NCBI GenBank assembly: GCA_025928185.1
Contig: JAICKA010000020.1
Coordinates: 1-33,650 of the forward strand
Direction of reading: 5' to 3'
DNA length: 33,650 bases
Source: Gemmatimonadaceae bacterium
GTDB lineage: Bacteria; Gemmatimonadota; Gemmatimonadetes; Gemmatimonadales; Gemmatimonadaceae
Shown: one piece after another, positions 15,629 to 24,324 of the stretch
How the letters are laid out: each line of letters opens with the position of its first letter
How positions within the stretch are numbered: position 1 is the stretch's first letter
Made by a program: the position numbers and the translations under genes
The notes under the pieces: model-generated
What the model was told of the DNA's origin: nothing
The model's database searches: none
What the model saw: the letters and a program-made list of their open reading frames with translations, nothing else

Positions 15629-17284
15629 ATGCCGGCGTCAGAATTCTATCAACCAGCGCCACGTCTCGACAATCAGTACGAGGCGGATTCGTTGCTGCGG
15701 GGCTACCTGGCCTGGCGCTTGCCGGCGCCGATGCTCCGCGACGTCGATTCGGAGCTCGCCCGGTTCGGCGAACGCGTGGTGACGGACATCGCCGCGCTGG
15801 GCCGGGCGGCCGAAGCGCAGCCGCCGCGGCTCGTGCCGTACGATCCCTGGGGCCGGCGCATCGACGACATCGTCGTGAGCGACGCCTGGCGGGAGCTCGA
15901 CCGCATCTCCGCCGTCGAAGGACTGGTCGCCATCGCATACGAGCGCGCCAACGGTGATCTCTCGCGCCTGCATCAGATGGCCAAGCTGTATCTCTTCCAT
16001 CCGTCATCGTCCACGTACAGTTGTCCGCTGGCGATGGGCGACGGCGCGGCGCGATTTCTCGAAGTTTATGGCGCTGACGATCGCACGCGGGCCGCGTTCG
16101 AGCATCTCACCACGCGCGATCCGGCGGAGTTCTGGACCTCCGGCCAGTGGATGACCGAGCGAACGGGCGGCTCCGACGTGTCGGCCACGTCGACGACCGC
16201 GCGACCCCAGGAACCGACTGACGCAGTGAGCGGCGTCGACTGCTACCAGCTGTTCGGCACGAAGTGGTTCACGTCGGCAACGACATCGCAGATGGCGATC
16301 GCGCTCGCCAGAATCGACGGCGCGCCGGCGGGCGGCCGCGGATTGAGCGCCTTTCTCATCGAGCTTCGCGATGAGAACGGCGCGCTGCGTGGCATTCGCG
16401 TCAATCGACTGAAGGACAAGCTTGGAACGCGCGCGCTGCCCACGGCCGAGCTGACGCTCGATGGCGCCCCGGGCACGCTCGTCGGCGGCGCCGGCGACGG
16501 CGTCCGCAAGATCGCGTCGATGTTCAACGTGACCCGCGTATACAATGCCGTCGCCGCGGTGGCGGGCATGCGGCGCGCGCTCGCGCTCGCGCGGGACTAC
16601 GCGACGAAGCGCATCGCATTCGGAAAGCCGCTGATCGAGCAACCGCTGCACCGCGAGACGCTCGCCGATCTCGATGCAGTCGCGCGAGGCTGCTTCCTGC
16701 TCGCCTTCCACGCCGTCGAGCTGCTCGGCAAGGAGGAATGCGGCACGGCGACCGAGCGCGATCTGGGCGTCCTGCGATTGCTCACGCCGGTGGTCAAGCT
16801 GTACACGGCAAAGCATGCCGTGCGCGTGGCCAGCGAAGCGCTCGAAGCGTTCGGCGGCGCCGGCTACATCGAGGACACCGGCATCCCGCAACTGCTGCGC
16901 GACGCGCAAGTGCTCCCGATCTGGGAAGGAACGACGAACGTGCTCAGCCTCGACGTGCTGCGCGCCATCGAGCGCACGGACGCCTGGACCGCGTGGCGCA
17001 CCGACATCGAGTCGCGCCTCGATGCGATCGACGAATCGTCATTGGCCGGCGCCGTCGAGCAGATCAGAGCGCGCATCGAAGCGCTCGCTCGATCGATGCA
17101 GGCGGCGCGCGATGGGTCAACGCTCGAGACGAACGCACGCCGCATCGCGTTCGCGATCGCGCACATCAGCGCATCGGCCCGGCTCGCGGAATATGCGCTC
17201 TGGTCCACGACACATCCCGCCGGCGCTCACGATTCGGCGGCGGCAGCCGACTCGCTCACCCGCTGGCTCGCGAGCTCGAGCTAA
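15629..17284 (+). CDS. Acyl-CoA dehydrogenase, AidB-like group
   Basis: A 551-residue FAD enzyme, longer than the ~380 residues of classical acyl-CoA dehydrogenases and like the AidB group in having an extended N-terminus and C-terminal helices. Visible motifs: FWTSGQWMTERTGGSDVSAT near 169-188 (flavin-binding loop), QLFGTKWFTSA near 207-217, RIAFGKPLIEQPLHRETLAD near 328-347, EAFGGAGYIEDTGIPQLLRD near 406-425 and IWEGTTNVLSLD near 431-442. Glu433 sits where medium-chain enzymes have the catalytic base, so dehydrogenase activity is plausible. ATG 15629 is used because the family pattern begins right after it; ATG 15575 would overlap the divergent phosphoesterase. It is monocistronic and convergent with pepT. 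Whether it acts on fatty or branched-chain acyl-CoA, or in DNA-damage response as proposed for AidB, cannot be decided. Confidence 0.9.
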   Translation: MPASEFYQPAPRLDNQYEADSLLRGYLAWRLPAPMLRDVDSELARFGERVVTDIAALGRAAEAQPPRLVPYDPWGRRIDDIVVSDAWRELDRISAVEGLVAIAYERANGDLSRLHQMAKLYLFHPSSSTYSCPLAMGDGAARFLEVYGADDRTRAAFEHLTTRDPAEFWTSGQWMTERTGGSDVSATSTTARPQEPTDAVSGVDCYQLFGTKWFTSATTSQMAIALARIDGAPAGGRGLSAFLIELRDENGALRGIRVNRLKDKLGTRALPTAELTLDGAPGTLVGGAGDGVRKIASMFNVTRVYNAVAAVAGMRRALALARDYATKRIAFGKPLIEQPLHRETLADLDAVARGCFLLAFHAVELLGKEECGTATERDLGVLRLLTPVVKLYTAKHAVRVASEALEAFGGAGYIEDTGIPQLLRDAQVLPIWEGTTNVLSLDVLRAIERTDAWTAWRTDIESRLDAIDESSLAGAVEQIRARIEALARSMQAARDGSTLETNARRIAFAIAHISASARLAEYALWSTTHPAGAHDSAAAADSLTRWLASSS

Positions 17285-17306
17285 CGAGCTGGCACCTCAA
17301 GCAGCT

Positions 17307-17360
17307 CCACCGTTCCACCGTTCCACCGTTCCACCGTTCCACCGTTCTAGCGTTCTAGCG
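17307..17360. repeat. Octanucleotide tandem repeat (CCACCGTT)
   Basis: Five exact copies of CCACCGTT (17307-17346) are followed by one variant unit CTAGCGTT and a partial CTAGCG. The array fills the gap between two convergent genes; the variant units encode the last residues and the TAG stop of pepT. Such a run is prone to slippage and copy-number change. Confidence 0.9.
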
Positions 17361-18621
17361 CCTTTCCCGCAAACACCTGCACCAGCTGCACCAGCATCTC
17401 CGTCGTTCCCTCGAGGCCGCGCCGCGAATTGAATTCGAGCTTGCTGTGAAACTCGTGGCCGCCGGTGAACAGGTTGGGGCAGGGCAGGCCGCGGAACGTG
17501 AGCTTGGACCCGTCGGTGCCGCCGCGAATCGGTTTGGTGAACGGCGAAATACCTGCCCGGCGCGATGCCTCGAATGCGTTCTCGATCAGCTCCGGATGGT
17601 GCCGCAGCACCTCTTTCATGTTCTTGTAATTCTCCTTCACGTCGATCTGGATCGAGACGCCCGGAAATTTCCGCTCGGTCGCCTCCGCTCGCTCGCGGAG
17701 CAGCTGCTCCTTCGTTTCGAGTCCGCTCATCTCGAAATCGCGCAGCAGGATCTTGAGGCTGGATTCCTCCACGTCTGCCGCGCCGACGTACGGATGCACG
17801 AACCCCTCGCGGTCCTCCGTCGTCTCCGGCAGCATGTCGCGCGGCAGCAGCGTGAGAAAGTGCCCGAGGGCATGGATCGAGTTGACCATCACGCCCTTGG
17901 CCGTGCCCGGGTGCGTGCTCTTGCCGCGGAACGTGACCGTGGCGAGCCGCGCGCTCCACGTTTCTTCGCCGATTTCTCCGAGCGTGCCGCCGTCGACGGT
18001 GTAGGCGAACTTCGCGCCAAACGCGTCGACGTCGAACTTCTGAATGCCCGCCCCGATCTCCTCGTCGGCGGTGAACCCGATCGCGATCGTGCCGTGCGGA
18101 ATCGCCGGGTCGCCGGTCAGGATGTCGACGAGCGTCATGATCGCCGCCACGCCGGCCTTGTCGTCAGAGCCGAGCAGCGTGGTGCCGTCCGTCGTGATGA
18201 CGTCGTCGCCGATCATCGACTCCAACACCGGATGCTGCGCGACGGTGATTACCTGCGACGTGTCGCCGGGCAGCACGATGTCTCCGCCGCGGTAGTTGCG
18301 GTGGACGATCGGCTTGACGTTCGCGCCGCTCACGGCCGGCGATGTGTCGACGTGCGCCAGCAATCCGATCACCGGCACCTCCGCGGCATCGGGCACGGTC
18401 GCCCGGAGGTTCGCGTACACCATGCAATGCTCGCTCACGCGCACGTCGCACGCGCCGAGCTGCCGCAGCTCGTCGGCAAGCAAGTTGGCCAGCGTCCACT
18501 GCTTCGCCGTGCTCGGCGTGGTGGGCTGGTCCTCGGCCGATTGCGTGTCGATGCGGACGTAGCGGAGAAAACGATCGACGACGCCCTCGCGGGGCGTCCG
18601 GTTCACTTTCGAGTTGGGCAT
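17347..18621 (-). CDS. pepT: Peptidase T (tripeptide aminopeptidase, M20B)
   Basis: Cytosolic zinc aminopeptidase that removes the N-terminal residue of tripeptides. The 424 residues match PepT throughout. Metal-ligand motifs: GLLAHVDTSP (His90, Asp92), LGSDDKAG (Asp153/154), TADEEIGAG (catalytic Glu187 and ligand Glu188), YTVDGG (Asp210), and near the C-terminus IRGGTDGSKLTFRG and NLFTGGHEFHSKLEF, supplying the last His. The start is ATG 18621; upstream codons belong to the preceding gene in another frame. The prolyl oligopeptidase stop and this start are separated by one base (TAAGATG), so the two are surely cotranscribed and probably coupled, as expected for peptide scavenging. The final codons lie in variant units of the octamer repeat. 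Confidence 0.97.
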   Translation of the reverse strand: MPNSKVNRTPREGVVDRFLRYVRIDTQSAEDQPTTPSTAKQWTLANLLADELRQLGACDVRVSEHCMVYANLRATVPDAAEVPVIGLLAHVDTSPAVSGANVKPIVHRNYRGGDIVLPGDTSQVITVAQHPVLESMIGDDVITTDGTTLLGSDDKAGVAAIMTLVDILTGDPAIPHGTIAIGFTADEEIGAGIQKFDVDAFGAKFAYTVDGGTLGEIGEETWSARLATVTFRGKSTHPGTAKGVMVNSIHALGHFLTLLPRDMLPETTEDREGFVHPYVGAADVEESSLKILLRDFEMSGLETKEQLLRERAEATERKFPGVSIQIDVKENYKNMKEVLRHHPELIENAFEASRRAGISPFTKPIRGGTDGSKLTFRGLPCPNLFTGGHEFHSKLEFNSRRGLEGTTEMLVQLVQVFAGKALER

Positions 18622-18622
18622 C

Positions 18623-20770
18623 TTACTGTCGCATTCCGGTGTTCCATGCGGTGAACGCCCAGACGTCGGCCGTCTGGGCAATGGACTTGTCGGTGGGCAT
18701 GTAGCCGTGGCTCGTGTTCGTCTCGACGCGAATGAGCGTCGGCCGCCTGCAGCCCTGCGCCGCCTGCAGCGCGGCGATGAACTTGTACGAATGGCCAGGC
18801 ACCACGCGATCATCGTGGTCCGCCGTCGTGACGATCGTCGCGGGATAGCAGGTGCCCGGCTTCACGTTGTGCACTGGCGAATACTTATAGATGGTCTTGA
18901 ACTGCGCCGGGTTGCTCGACGAGCCGTACTCGGGCACCCAGCCTATGCCGGCGCTGAACTTGTCATAGCGCAGCATGTCCATCACGCCCGCGCCGGGATA
19001 GGCGGCGGCGAACAGGTCCGGCCGCTGCTCCTCCACCGCGCCGACGAGCAGCCCGCCGTTCGAGTAGCCGTGGATCGCCAGGTGCGCCGGCGACGTATAG
19101 TGTTCTCTAATCAGATACTCTGCCGCGGCGATGAAGTCGTCGAACACGTTCTGCTTCTCGTCGAGCATGCCGGCGCGGTGCCAGGCATCGCCGTACTCGC
19201 CGCCGCCGCGGATGTTGGCTTCCGCGTACACGCCGCCGTGCTCGAGCCACACGGCGACGCTCGGGCTGAACGACGGCGTGGTGCTGATGTCGAAGCCGCC
19301 GTACGCGTACAGGATCGTTGGATGCGAGCCGTCGAGCGTCAGCCCTTTCTTCGCGGTGATGAACATCGGTACGCGCGTGCCGTCTTTCGACGTGTAGAAC
19401 ACCTGGCGCGTCTCGTACGCGCTGGCATCGAACGGCACGTGCGGCGCCTGGAACGGCGTGCTCGCGTTCGTCGCGAAATCGTATCGATACACCGTATTCG
19501 GCGCGAGGTACGACGCGAACGAGTAGAACAGCTCCGGCGTGTCGTTGCGCGCCGACATTGTCCCCACCGCGCCGATGCCCGGCAGCGCGATGTCGCGCAC
19601 GAGCGCGCCGCGCGTCGAATACATCCGCAGCCGGCTCTTCACGTCCTCCAGCGTCTGCGTCACCACACGTCCGCCGGCGAGGGTCGATGCTTCGATGACG
19701 TTCGCGCCCTGCGGCACCACGCTATGCCAGTGCGTGCGCGCCGTATCCGTGACGACGAACGACACGATGCGCCGCTTCGGCGCGTTCGCCGTCGTCTGCA
19801 TGATGATGGTGTCACCGACATTGCCCAGCGGTACGTACTCGGCGTCGTTGCCTCCGTAGAGCACGTGGATCGGCGCGCCGATCGCCGGCCGCGCGCCGTG
19901 TCCGAGATCGGCCACGAGCAGGAGATTGTTCGGCTCCGTGCCGTGATTCATCGTGATGAACAGGAATCGGCCGTCTTCCGTCACGTCGGCATTGAGGTAC
20001 CAGTCCGGCCGATCGGGACGCGAGTAGATCAGCCGGTCGTCGCGATCGGGCGTTCCGATCACGTGATAGTAGATCTTGCCGTTGATCGCTTTTGCCGTGA
20101 GCACCGAGTCTCGCGCCGGCGCGGGATAGCGCGTGTAGAAGAAGCCGCGTCCATCGCGCGTCCATGCCGGCCCGGAGAATTTCACCCAGTGCACCGTATC
20201 GGCGAGCGGATGCATGTCGCTCAGGCGCCGCACGTGGATTTCGCGCCAATCCGAGCCGCCGACGGAGAGCGCGTAGGCGAGATACTTGCCGTCGGGGGAC
20301 GGGTCGTACCCGGCGAGCGCCGTCGAGCCGTCCGGCGACAGCGTATTCGGGTCGATGAGCTGGCGCGGCGCGCCGGTCAGCGTCGACTGCTCGTACACAA
20401 CGGATTGATTCTGCAGACCGCGGTTCTTGCTGTAGTAGAGCTTCCCGGCGACGCGGCGCGGCGTGGTGACGCGCGGCACGTTGGTCAGGCGCGTCAGCTC
20501 GCGCTGGAACGTCGATCGCAGCGGAATCGTCGCGAGGTAGTCGAACGTAACCTTGTTCTCCGCCGCCACCCAGCGCGCGGTCTCGGGCGAATGTTGATCC
20601 TCGAGCCAGCGGTACGGGTCGGGCACTTTCGTGCCGAAGTAATCGTCGACGACGGCGTCGCGGCGCGTGTGCGGATACGCGATCGGCGACTGGGCGACGG
20701 CGCCGCTCGGCACGGCAGTCGCGCAGACGGTGGCGAGCAGAATGATACGAGATGCGGCGGCGAGGGACAT
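18623..20770 (-). CDS. Prolyl oligopeptidase, S9A, secreted
   Basis: Serine peptidase cutting after proline in short peptides. The 715 residues include a signal peptide (1-27, ending SGAVAQS), so it acts in the periplasm or outside. After the entry segment [18 protein letters not shown] comes the seven-bladed propeller (about 100-450), then the alpha/beta-hydrolase domain with [24 protein letters not shown] (oxyanion region), and the nucleophile Ser570 in [13 protein letters not shown]. The usual S9A motif is GGSNGG; here the second Gly is Tyr. The Asp is in [13 protein letters not shown] (Asp653, with Arg655 for substrate binding) and the His is His688 in NTSHG. ATG 20770 fits the signal peptide, although no Shine-Dalgarno precedes it. 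It is followed one base later by pepT. Confidence 0.96.
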   Translation of the reverse strand: MSLAAASRIILLATVCATAVPSGAVAQSPIAYPHTRRDAVVDDYFGTKVPDPYRWLEDQHSPETARWVAAENKVTFDYLATIPLRSTFQRELTRLTNVPRVTTPRRVAGKLYYSKNRGLQNQSVVYEQSTLTGAPRQLIDPNTLSPDGSTALAGYDPSPDGKYLAYALSVGGSDWREIHVRRLSDMHPLADTVHWVKFSGPAWTRDGRGFFYTRYPAPARDSVLTAKAINGKIYYHVIGTPDRDDRLIYSRPDRPDWYLNADVTEDGRFLFITMNHGTEPNNLLLVADLGHGARPAIGAPIHVLYGGNDAEYVPLGNVGDTIIMQTTANAPKRRIVSFVVTDTARTHWHSVVPQGANVIEASTLAGGRVVTQTLEDVKSRLRMYSTRGALVRDIALPGIGAVGTMSARNDTPELFYSFASYLAPNTVYRYDFATNASTPFQAPHVPFDASAYETRQVFYTSKDGTRVPMFITAKKGLTLDGSHPTILYAYGGFDISTTPSFSPSVAVWLEHGGVYAEANIRGGGEYGDAWHRAGMLDEKQNVFDDFIAAAEYLIREHYTSPAHLAIHGYSNGGLLVGAVEEQRPDLFAAAYPGAGVMDMLRYDKFSAGIGWVPEYGSSSNPAQFKTIYKYSPVHNVKPGTCYPATIVTTADHDDRVVPGHSYKFIAALQAAQGCRRPTLIRVETNTSHGYMPTDKSIAQTADVWAFTAWNTGMRQ

Positions 20771-20789
20771 GTCGCGCTCGGGAGGTGAC

Positions 20790-20909
20790 GTGAAGAATGT
20801 CGGCAGCGAGCTCGCCGCGCGCCAGCGGCGGCGGCCCGACCGATTGACCTCGCATTATTGTGTATCGAGAGTTCGTCAGGACCAGGGTGGCGCGGGCGCA
20901 CGGAGGTGA
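20790..20909 (+). CDS. Possible short upstream ORF, 39 codons
   Basis: A GTG at 20790 lies 4 nt after GGGAGG (20780-20785) and opens a 39-codon Arg-rich frame whose TGA (20907-20909) falls inside the Shine-Dalgarno of the following kinase gene. It has no recognisable family or signal peptide. Ribosome spacing is on the short side. It may be a leader ORF affecting kinase translation, or chance in GC-rich DNA. Confidence 0.2.
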   Translation: MKNVGSELAARQRRRPDRLTSHYCVSRVRQDQGGAGARR

Positions 20910-20913
20910 ATGG

Positions 20914-23900
20914 TTGCCGGTGGCCTTACGATTGTCGCAAAAGCTGACCGCCGCGATCACCGTCGCCGGCCTGATCCTCGTCGTTGGCGCACTCTCGGTC
21001 GGAACGCTCGAAGTGCTCATCCGCGCGACCACGCGCGTCGATCGCACGGATGCGACCATTCAGCAACTCCAGTCGGTGCGCACCGCGTTGCAGGATGGTG
21101 AAACCGGGCAGCGCGGCTACCTGCTGACGAGCGATTCGGCGTATCTCGGGCCGTACCACACGGCAGAACGCCGGGCGGACAGCGCCCTCGCGATGCTCCG
21201 CGGCATGCCGGCGGTGACGCCCCGCTGGCCACGGTTGCTCGATTCGCTGAGCAGCGACGTGCACGCCAAGATCCGCGTGCTGGACGAGACGATCGCGCTG
21301 CACGACACCGCCGGCGCCGCCGCCGCGATCCGACTCGTGCGCTCGAACCGCGGCCGCCGCCTGATGGACCAGGCGCGCGACCAGGTCAACGCGATGGAAC
21401 TGGTTGCGCGAAACCAGCGGAGGGCCGAAGCCGCGATGCGCGCCCGGGCCGCGTCCCTCGCGCTGCTCGTCATCGTGCTCGCCAGCATCGTCGCCTTCCT
21501 GCTGTCGCTGCTCGTCAATCGCGCGGTGCGCCGCGATGTGCAGTTGCACATCGAGTCCGAGGAGCGGTTGCGCGAGAGCGCGGACACCCTCGCGGCCCAG
21601 ACCACCGCGCTCGAGGAACAGATCGAGGAGTCGCACGCGCTCACCGAGGAGCTGACGCGGACGAGCGATCAATTGCAGGAGGCGCTCGTCGATGCCGAAG
21701 CGGGCCGGACGGCCGCGCAGACCGCTGAACGCAACACACTCACGATTCTCTCGAGCGTGCCCGATGCGATCACCGTGTTCGACCGCGACGGCCGCTGGCG
21801 CTACGTGAACTCCCAGGCGGCGGCGCTGCTGACCGCGATGGGCAAGGACGCGGATCGTCTCATCGGCCGCAGCATCTGGGAGGAAATGCCGCAGCTCGAG
21901 CAGAGTCGGTTCGGGCAGGAAACGAGGCGCGCGCTCGCGACGAACGAAGTCGTCGAGTTCGAGGAGTGGGTGCCAAAGCTCGATGCGTGGCTCGAGCAGC
22001 GTGTCATTCCCACCGGCAAAACGCTCGTCACCATCTCACGCGACGTGACGGAGCGAATGCGCGCGCAGGAGTCGGCCCAGTTCGAGGCCGATCTCAACGC
22101 CGCGCTTGCCGCGGTGCCGCTCGACTATGCCGACTTGCCGGGCGCCATCGCGCGCGTCGCCGTGCCGCGCCTCGCCGACTCGTGCACGGTGGAGATTCAC
22201 GATGCCGACGGCCTGCAGCGGCAAACCACCGTGCATCGCGATCCCGAATCGCAGCAGATCGTGAGCGGCAGCGCGCCGGACGATGCGTCCAATCCCGACG
22301 CGACCCTCGCCGTCCCGATTCCCGGCGCCGTCGCCCCGCTCGGCACGATCACACTGGTGATGTTCGACCTGCGCCGGCGCATGACGCCGCGCGTTCGTGC
22401 GCTCGCCGCCACGCTCGCCAACCGCGCCGGCGTGGTCGTGGAACGCGCGACATCCCTGCGCCAAACGCAGCTCGCTCGCGACGCCGCCAAGAGCAGCGCG
22501 ACGCGATTCGAATTCCTGTCAAAGGCCAGTCAGGTGCTCGGCGCGTCGCTCGACTACGAGTCCACGCTGCAGCATCTCGCGCAACTCTGCATTGGCGAGC
22601 TGGCCGACTGGTGCTCGATCGACGTGGTCGATCGCGACGGTGTGCCGCGACAACTCTCGGCCGCCAGCGGCGATGCGGACACCGGTCGCCGCGCGCGCGA
22701 AGTACGGCATCGCTTCCCGATCGATCTCGACGCGCGTACCGGCGTGGCCGAGGTAATCCGCACGGGCCGCTCGGCGTTGTATCCCGACGTGTCCGAGGAC
22801 ACGCTTCACTCGCTCGCCCGCGGCGACGCGCATCTCCAGGCGATGCGCGCGCTCCGCATGACGTCCTTGATCGTCGTGCCGATCTCCGCGCGCGAGCGCG
22901 TGTTCGGCGCGATCACGCTGATCGCCACCGAGTCCGGCCGCCACTACACCGCGGACGATCTCGCGCTCGCCGAAGAGCTGGCGCGCCGCGCCGGCGCCGC
23001 GATCGACAACGCGCGGCTGTATCGCGAAGCGGAGCGCTCGCGCGCCGAAGCCATCTCGGCCAACCGCGCGAAATCCGATTTCCTTGCGACGATGAGCCAC
23101 GAGATCCGCACGCCGATCAACGCCGTGATCGGCTACACGCAGCTCATGCAGATGGGACTCTCGGGTCCGCTCACGCCGAGCCAGCGTACGCAGATCGAAC
23201 GCATCTCGGCGAGCACCAACCATCTGCTCGGGCTCGTCAACGAGGTGCTCGATCTGGCAAAGGTCGAATCCGGCACGCTCAACGTGGAGCGTGAACGCGC
23301 CATCATCGGTGAAACCGTGGACGACGCGCTCGCGCTCGTGCGGCCGCAGGCCGCGTCGCGCTCGGTGAGTCTGTCCGAGACGTGCGAAGGCGAGCGCGCG
23401 AGCGAGTACGTCGGCGACGCGCATCGCGTCCGGCAGGTGCTGACGAATCTCGTCGCCAATGCGGTGAAGTTCACGCCGTCCGGCGGCAGCGTGGTGGTCA
23501 GCTGCGAATGCGTCGACACGCCGCCGGAACGTCCGTCGCTGCGACAGGAAACGCCGTACGTCGCCATTCGCGTGCGCGACACCGGGCCGGGCATTGCGCC
23601 CGATCAGCTCGACCGCATCTTCGAGCCATTCACTCAGGCAGAAACGGGCTACACGCGCGCGTCGTCCGGCACCGGGCTCGGACTCACGATCAGCCGGCGC
23701 CTCGCGCGATTGATGGGCGGCGAGATCACCGTGCAGAGCGCGCTGCACAAGGGCTCGACGTTCACGCTCTGGCTGCCGCGGCCTGGTATGCGCGACGTGG
23801 CTTCTGCTTCGGTGCCGGAAATCAAACCGCCGTCCCGCCCGCGATCACAGGCCAGCTTCGAGCCGATCGCGGTACGTTTCGTTCAGCGCATTCCCGACAT

Positions 23901-24324
23901 TCTGCTGCAGTGGCGCACGCAGATGCGCTCGCCGCACGGCATCGCCGAGGCCGTGCCGCTCGACGACGAACAGATCGACGACCACACCGCGACGTTCCTC
24001 ATGGAGATCGCGACGACCATTCGGGTCCTTGGCACCGATCGCGCGGGCGATCACGGCTGGTTGATTCGCGACAGCATGGTGATCATCCGCGCCGTCGCCG
24101 ACAAGCACGGCGCGCAGCGTTCCAGTCTCGGCTGGAGCGAGGCATCGATCGAGCGGGAGACCCAGATGCTCTCGGACATCGCGGCCGGCGTGCTGTCGAG
24201 CGATCAGAAATCGTCGCCGGCGGATGTGGCGGAAGCGGTGACCGTGATGCGCGAGCTGATGGCCCAGGCGTCGCGCGTGTCGCGTGCGTCGTTGCGCCTC
24301 GCGACATCGGAGCGGCTCGCATGA
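20914..24324 (+). CDS. CHASE3-PAS-GAF-GAF membrane histidine kinase with RsbRD_N-like C-terminal domain
   Basis: A 1,136-residue sensor kinase. TTG 20914 is chosen because GGAGG (20902-20906) lies 7 nt before it; GTG 20920 and GTG 20860 are alternatives. Order from TTG: TM1 (about 10-33); a CHASE3-like extracytoplasmic domain (35-180, with ALQDGETGQRGYLLTSD, typical of CHASE3); TM2 (183-202); a coiled coil; PAS (275-382); a degenerate GAF (390-515); a second GAF (530-705); HisKA with His729 in SHEIRTPINAVIGY; HATPase_c (830-955) with NLVANAVKF, DTGPGI and GTGLGLTI; then about 170 extra residues. That tail (RFVQRIPDILLQWR, DDHTATFLMEIATTIRVLG) resembles RsbRD_N, a domain of stressosome-type regulators. 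No receiver domain or response-regulator gene is nearby. The stop overlaps the NADH dehydrogenase start by 4 bp. Confidence 0.93.
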   Translation: MPVALRLSQKLTAAITVAGLILVVGALSVGTLEVLIRATTRVDRTDATIQQLQSVRTALQDGETGQRGYLLTSDSAYLGPYHTAERRADSALAMLRGMPAVTPRWPRLLDSLSSDVHAKIRVLDETIALHDTAGAAAAIRLVRSNRGRRLMDQARDQVNAMELVARNQRRAEAAMRARAASLALLVIVLASIVAFLLSLLVNRAVRRDVQLHIESEERLRESADTLAAQTTALEEQIEESHALTEELTRTSDQLQEALVDAEAGRTAAQTAERNTLTILSSVPDAITVFDRDGRWRYVNSQAAALLTAMGKDADRLIGRSIWEEMPQLEQSRFGQETRRALATNEVVEFEEWVPKLDAWLEQRVIPTGKTLVTISRDVTERMRAQESAQFEADLNAALAAVPLDYADLPGAIARVAVPRLADSCTVEIHDADGLQRQTTVHRDPESQQIVSGSAPDDASNPDATLAVPIPGAVAPLGTITLVMFDLRRRMTPRVRALAATLANRAGVVVERATSLRQTQLARDAAKSSATRFEFLSKASQVLGASLDYESTLQHLAQLCIGELADWCSIDVVDRDGVPRQLSAASGDADTGRRAREVRHRFPIDLDARTGVAEVIRTGRSALYPDVSEDTLHSLARGDAHLQAMRALRMTSLIVVPISARERVFGAITLIATESGRHYTADDLALAEELARRAGAAIDNARLYREAERSRAEAISANRAKSDFLATMSHEIRTPINAVIGYTQLMQMGLSGPLTPSQRTQIERISASTNHLLGLVNEVLDLAKVESGTLNVERERAIIGETVDDALALVRPQAASRSVSLSETCEGERASEYVGDAHRVRQVLTNLVANAVKFTPSGGSVVVSCECVDTPPERPSLRQETPYVAIRVRDTGPGIAPDQLDRIFEPFTQAETGYTRASSGTGLGLTISRRLARLMGGEITVQSALHKGSTFTLWLPRPGMRDVASASVPEIKPPSRPRSQASFEPIAVRFVQRIPDILLQWRTQMRSPHGIAEAVPLDDEQIDDHTATFLMEIATTIRVLGTDRAGDHGWLIRDSMVIIRAVADKHGAQRSSLGWSEASIERETQMLSDIAAGVLSSDQKSSPADVAEAVTVMRELMAQASRVSRASLRLATSERLA

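Noticed and set aside
17307-17360. CRISPR array
   Set aside because: The units are 8 bp, contiguous and without spacers; it is a simple tandem repeat.
18614-20788. A 724-codon open frame on the plus strand, antisense to the prolyl oligopeptidase and the start of pepT
   Set aside because: Arg/His/Val-rich translation without family motifs; it mirrors a well-conserved S9A gene. GC-rich antisense frames often lack stops.
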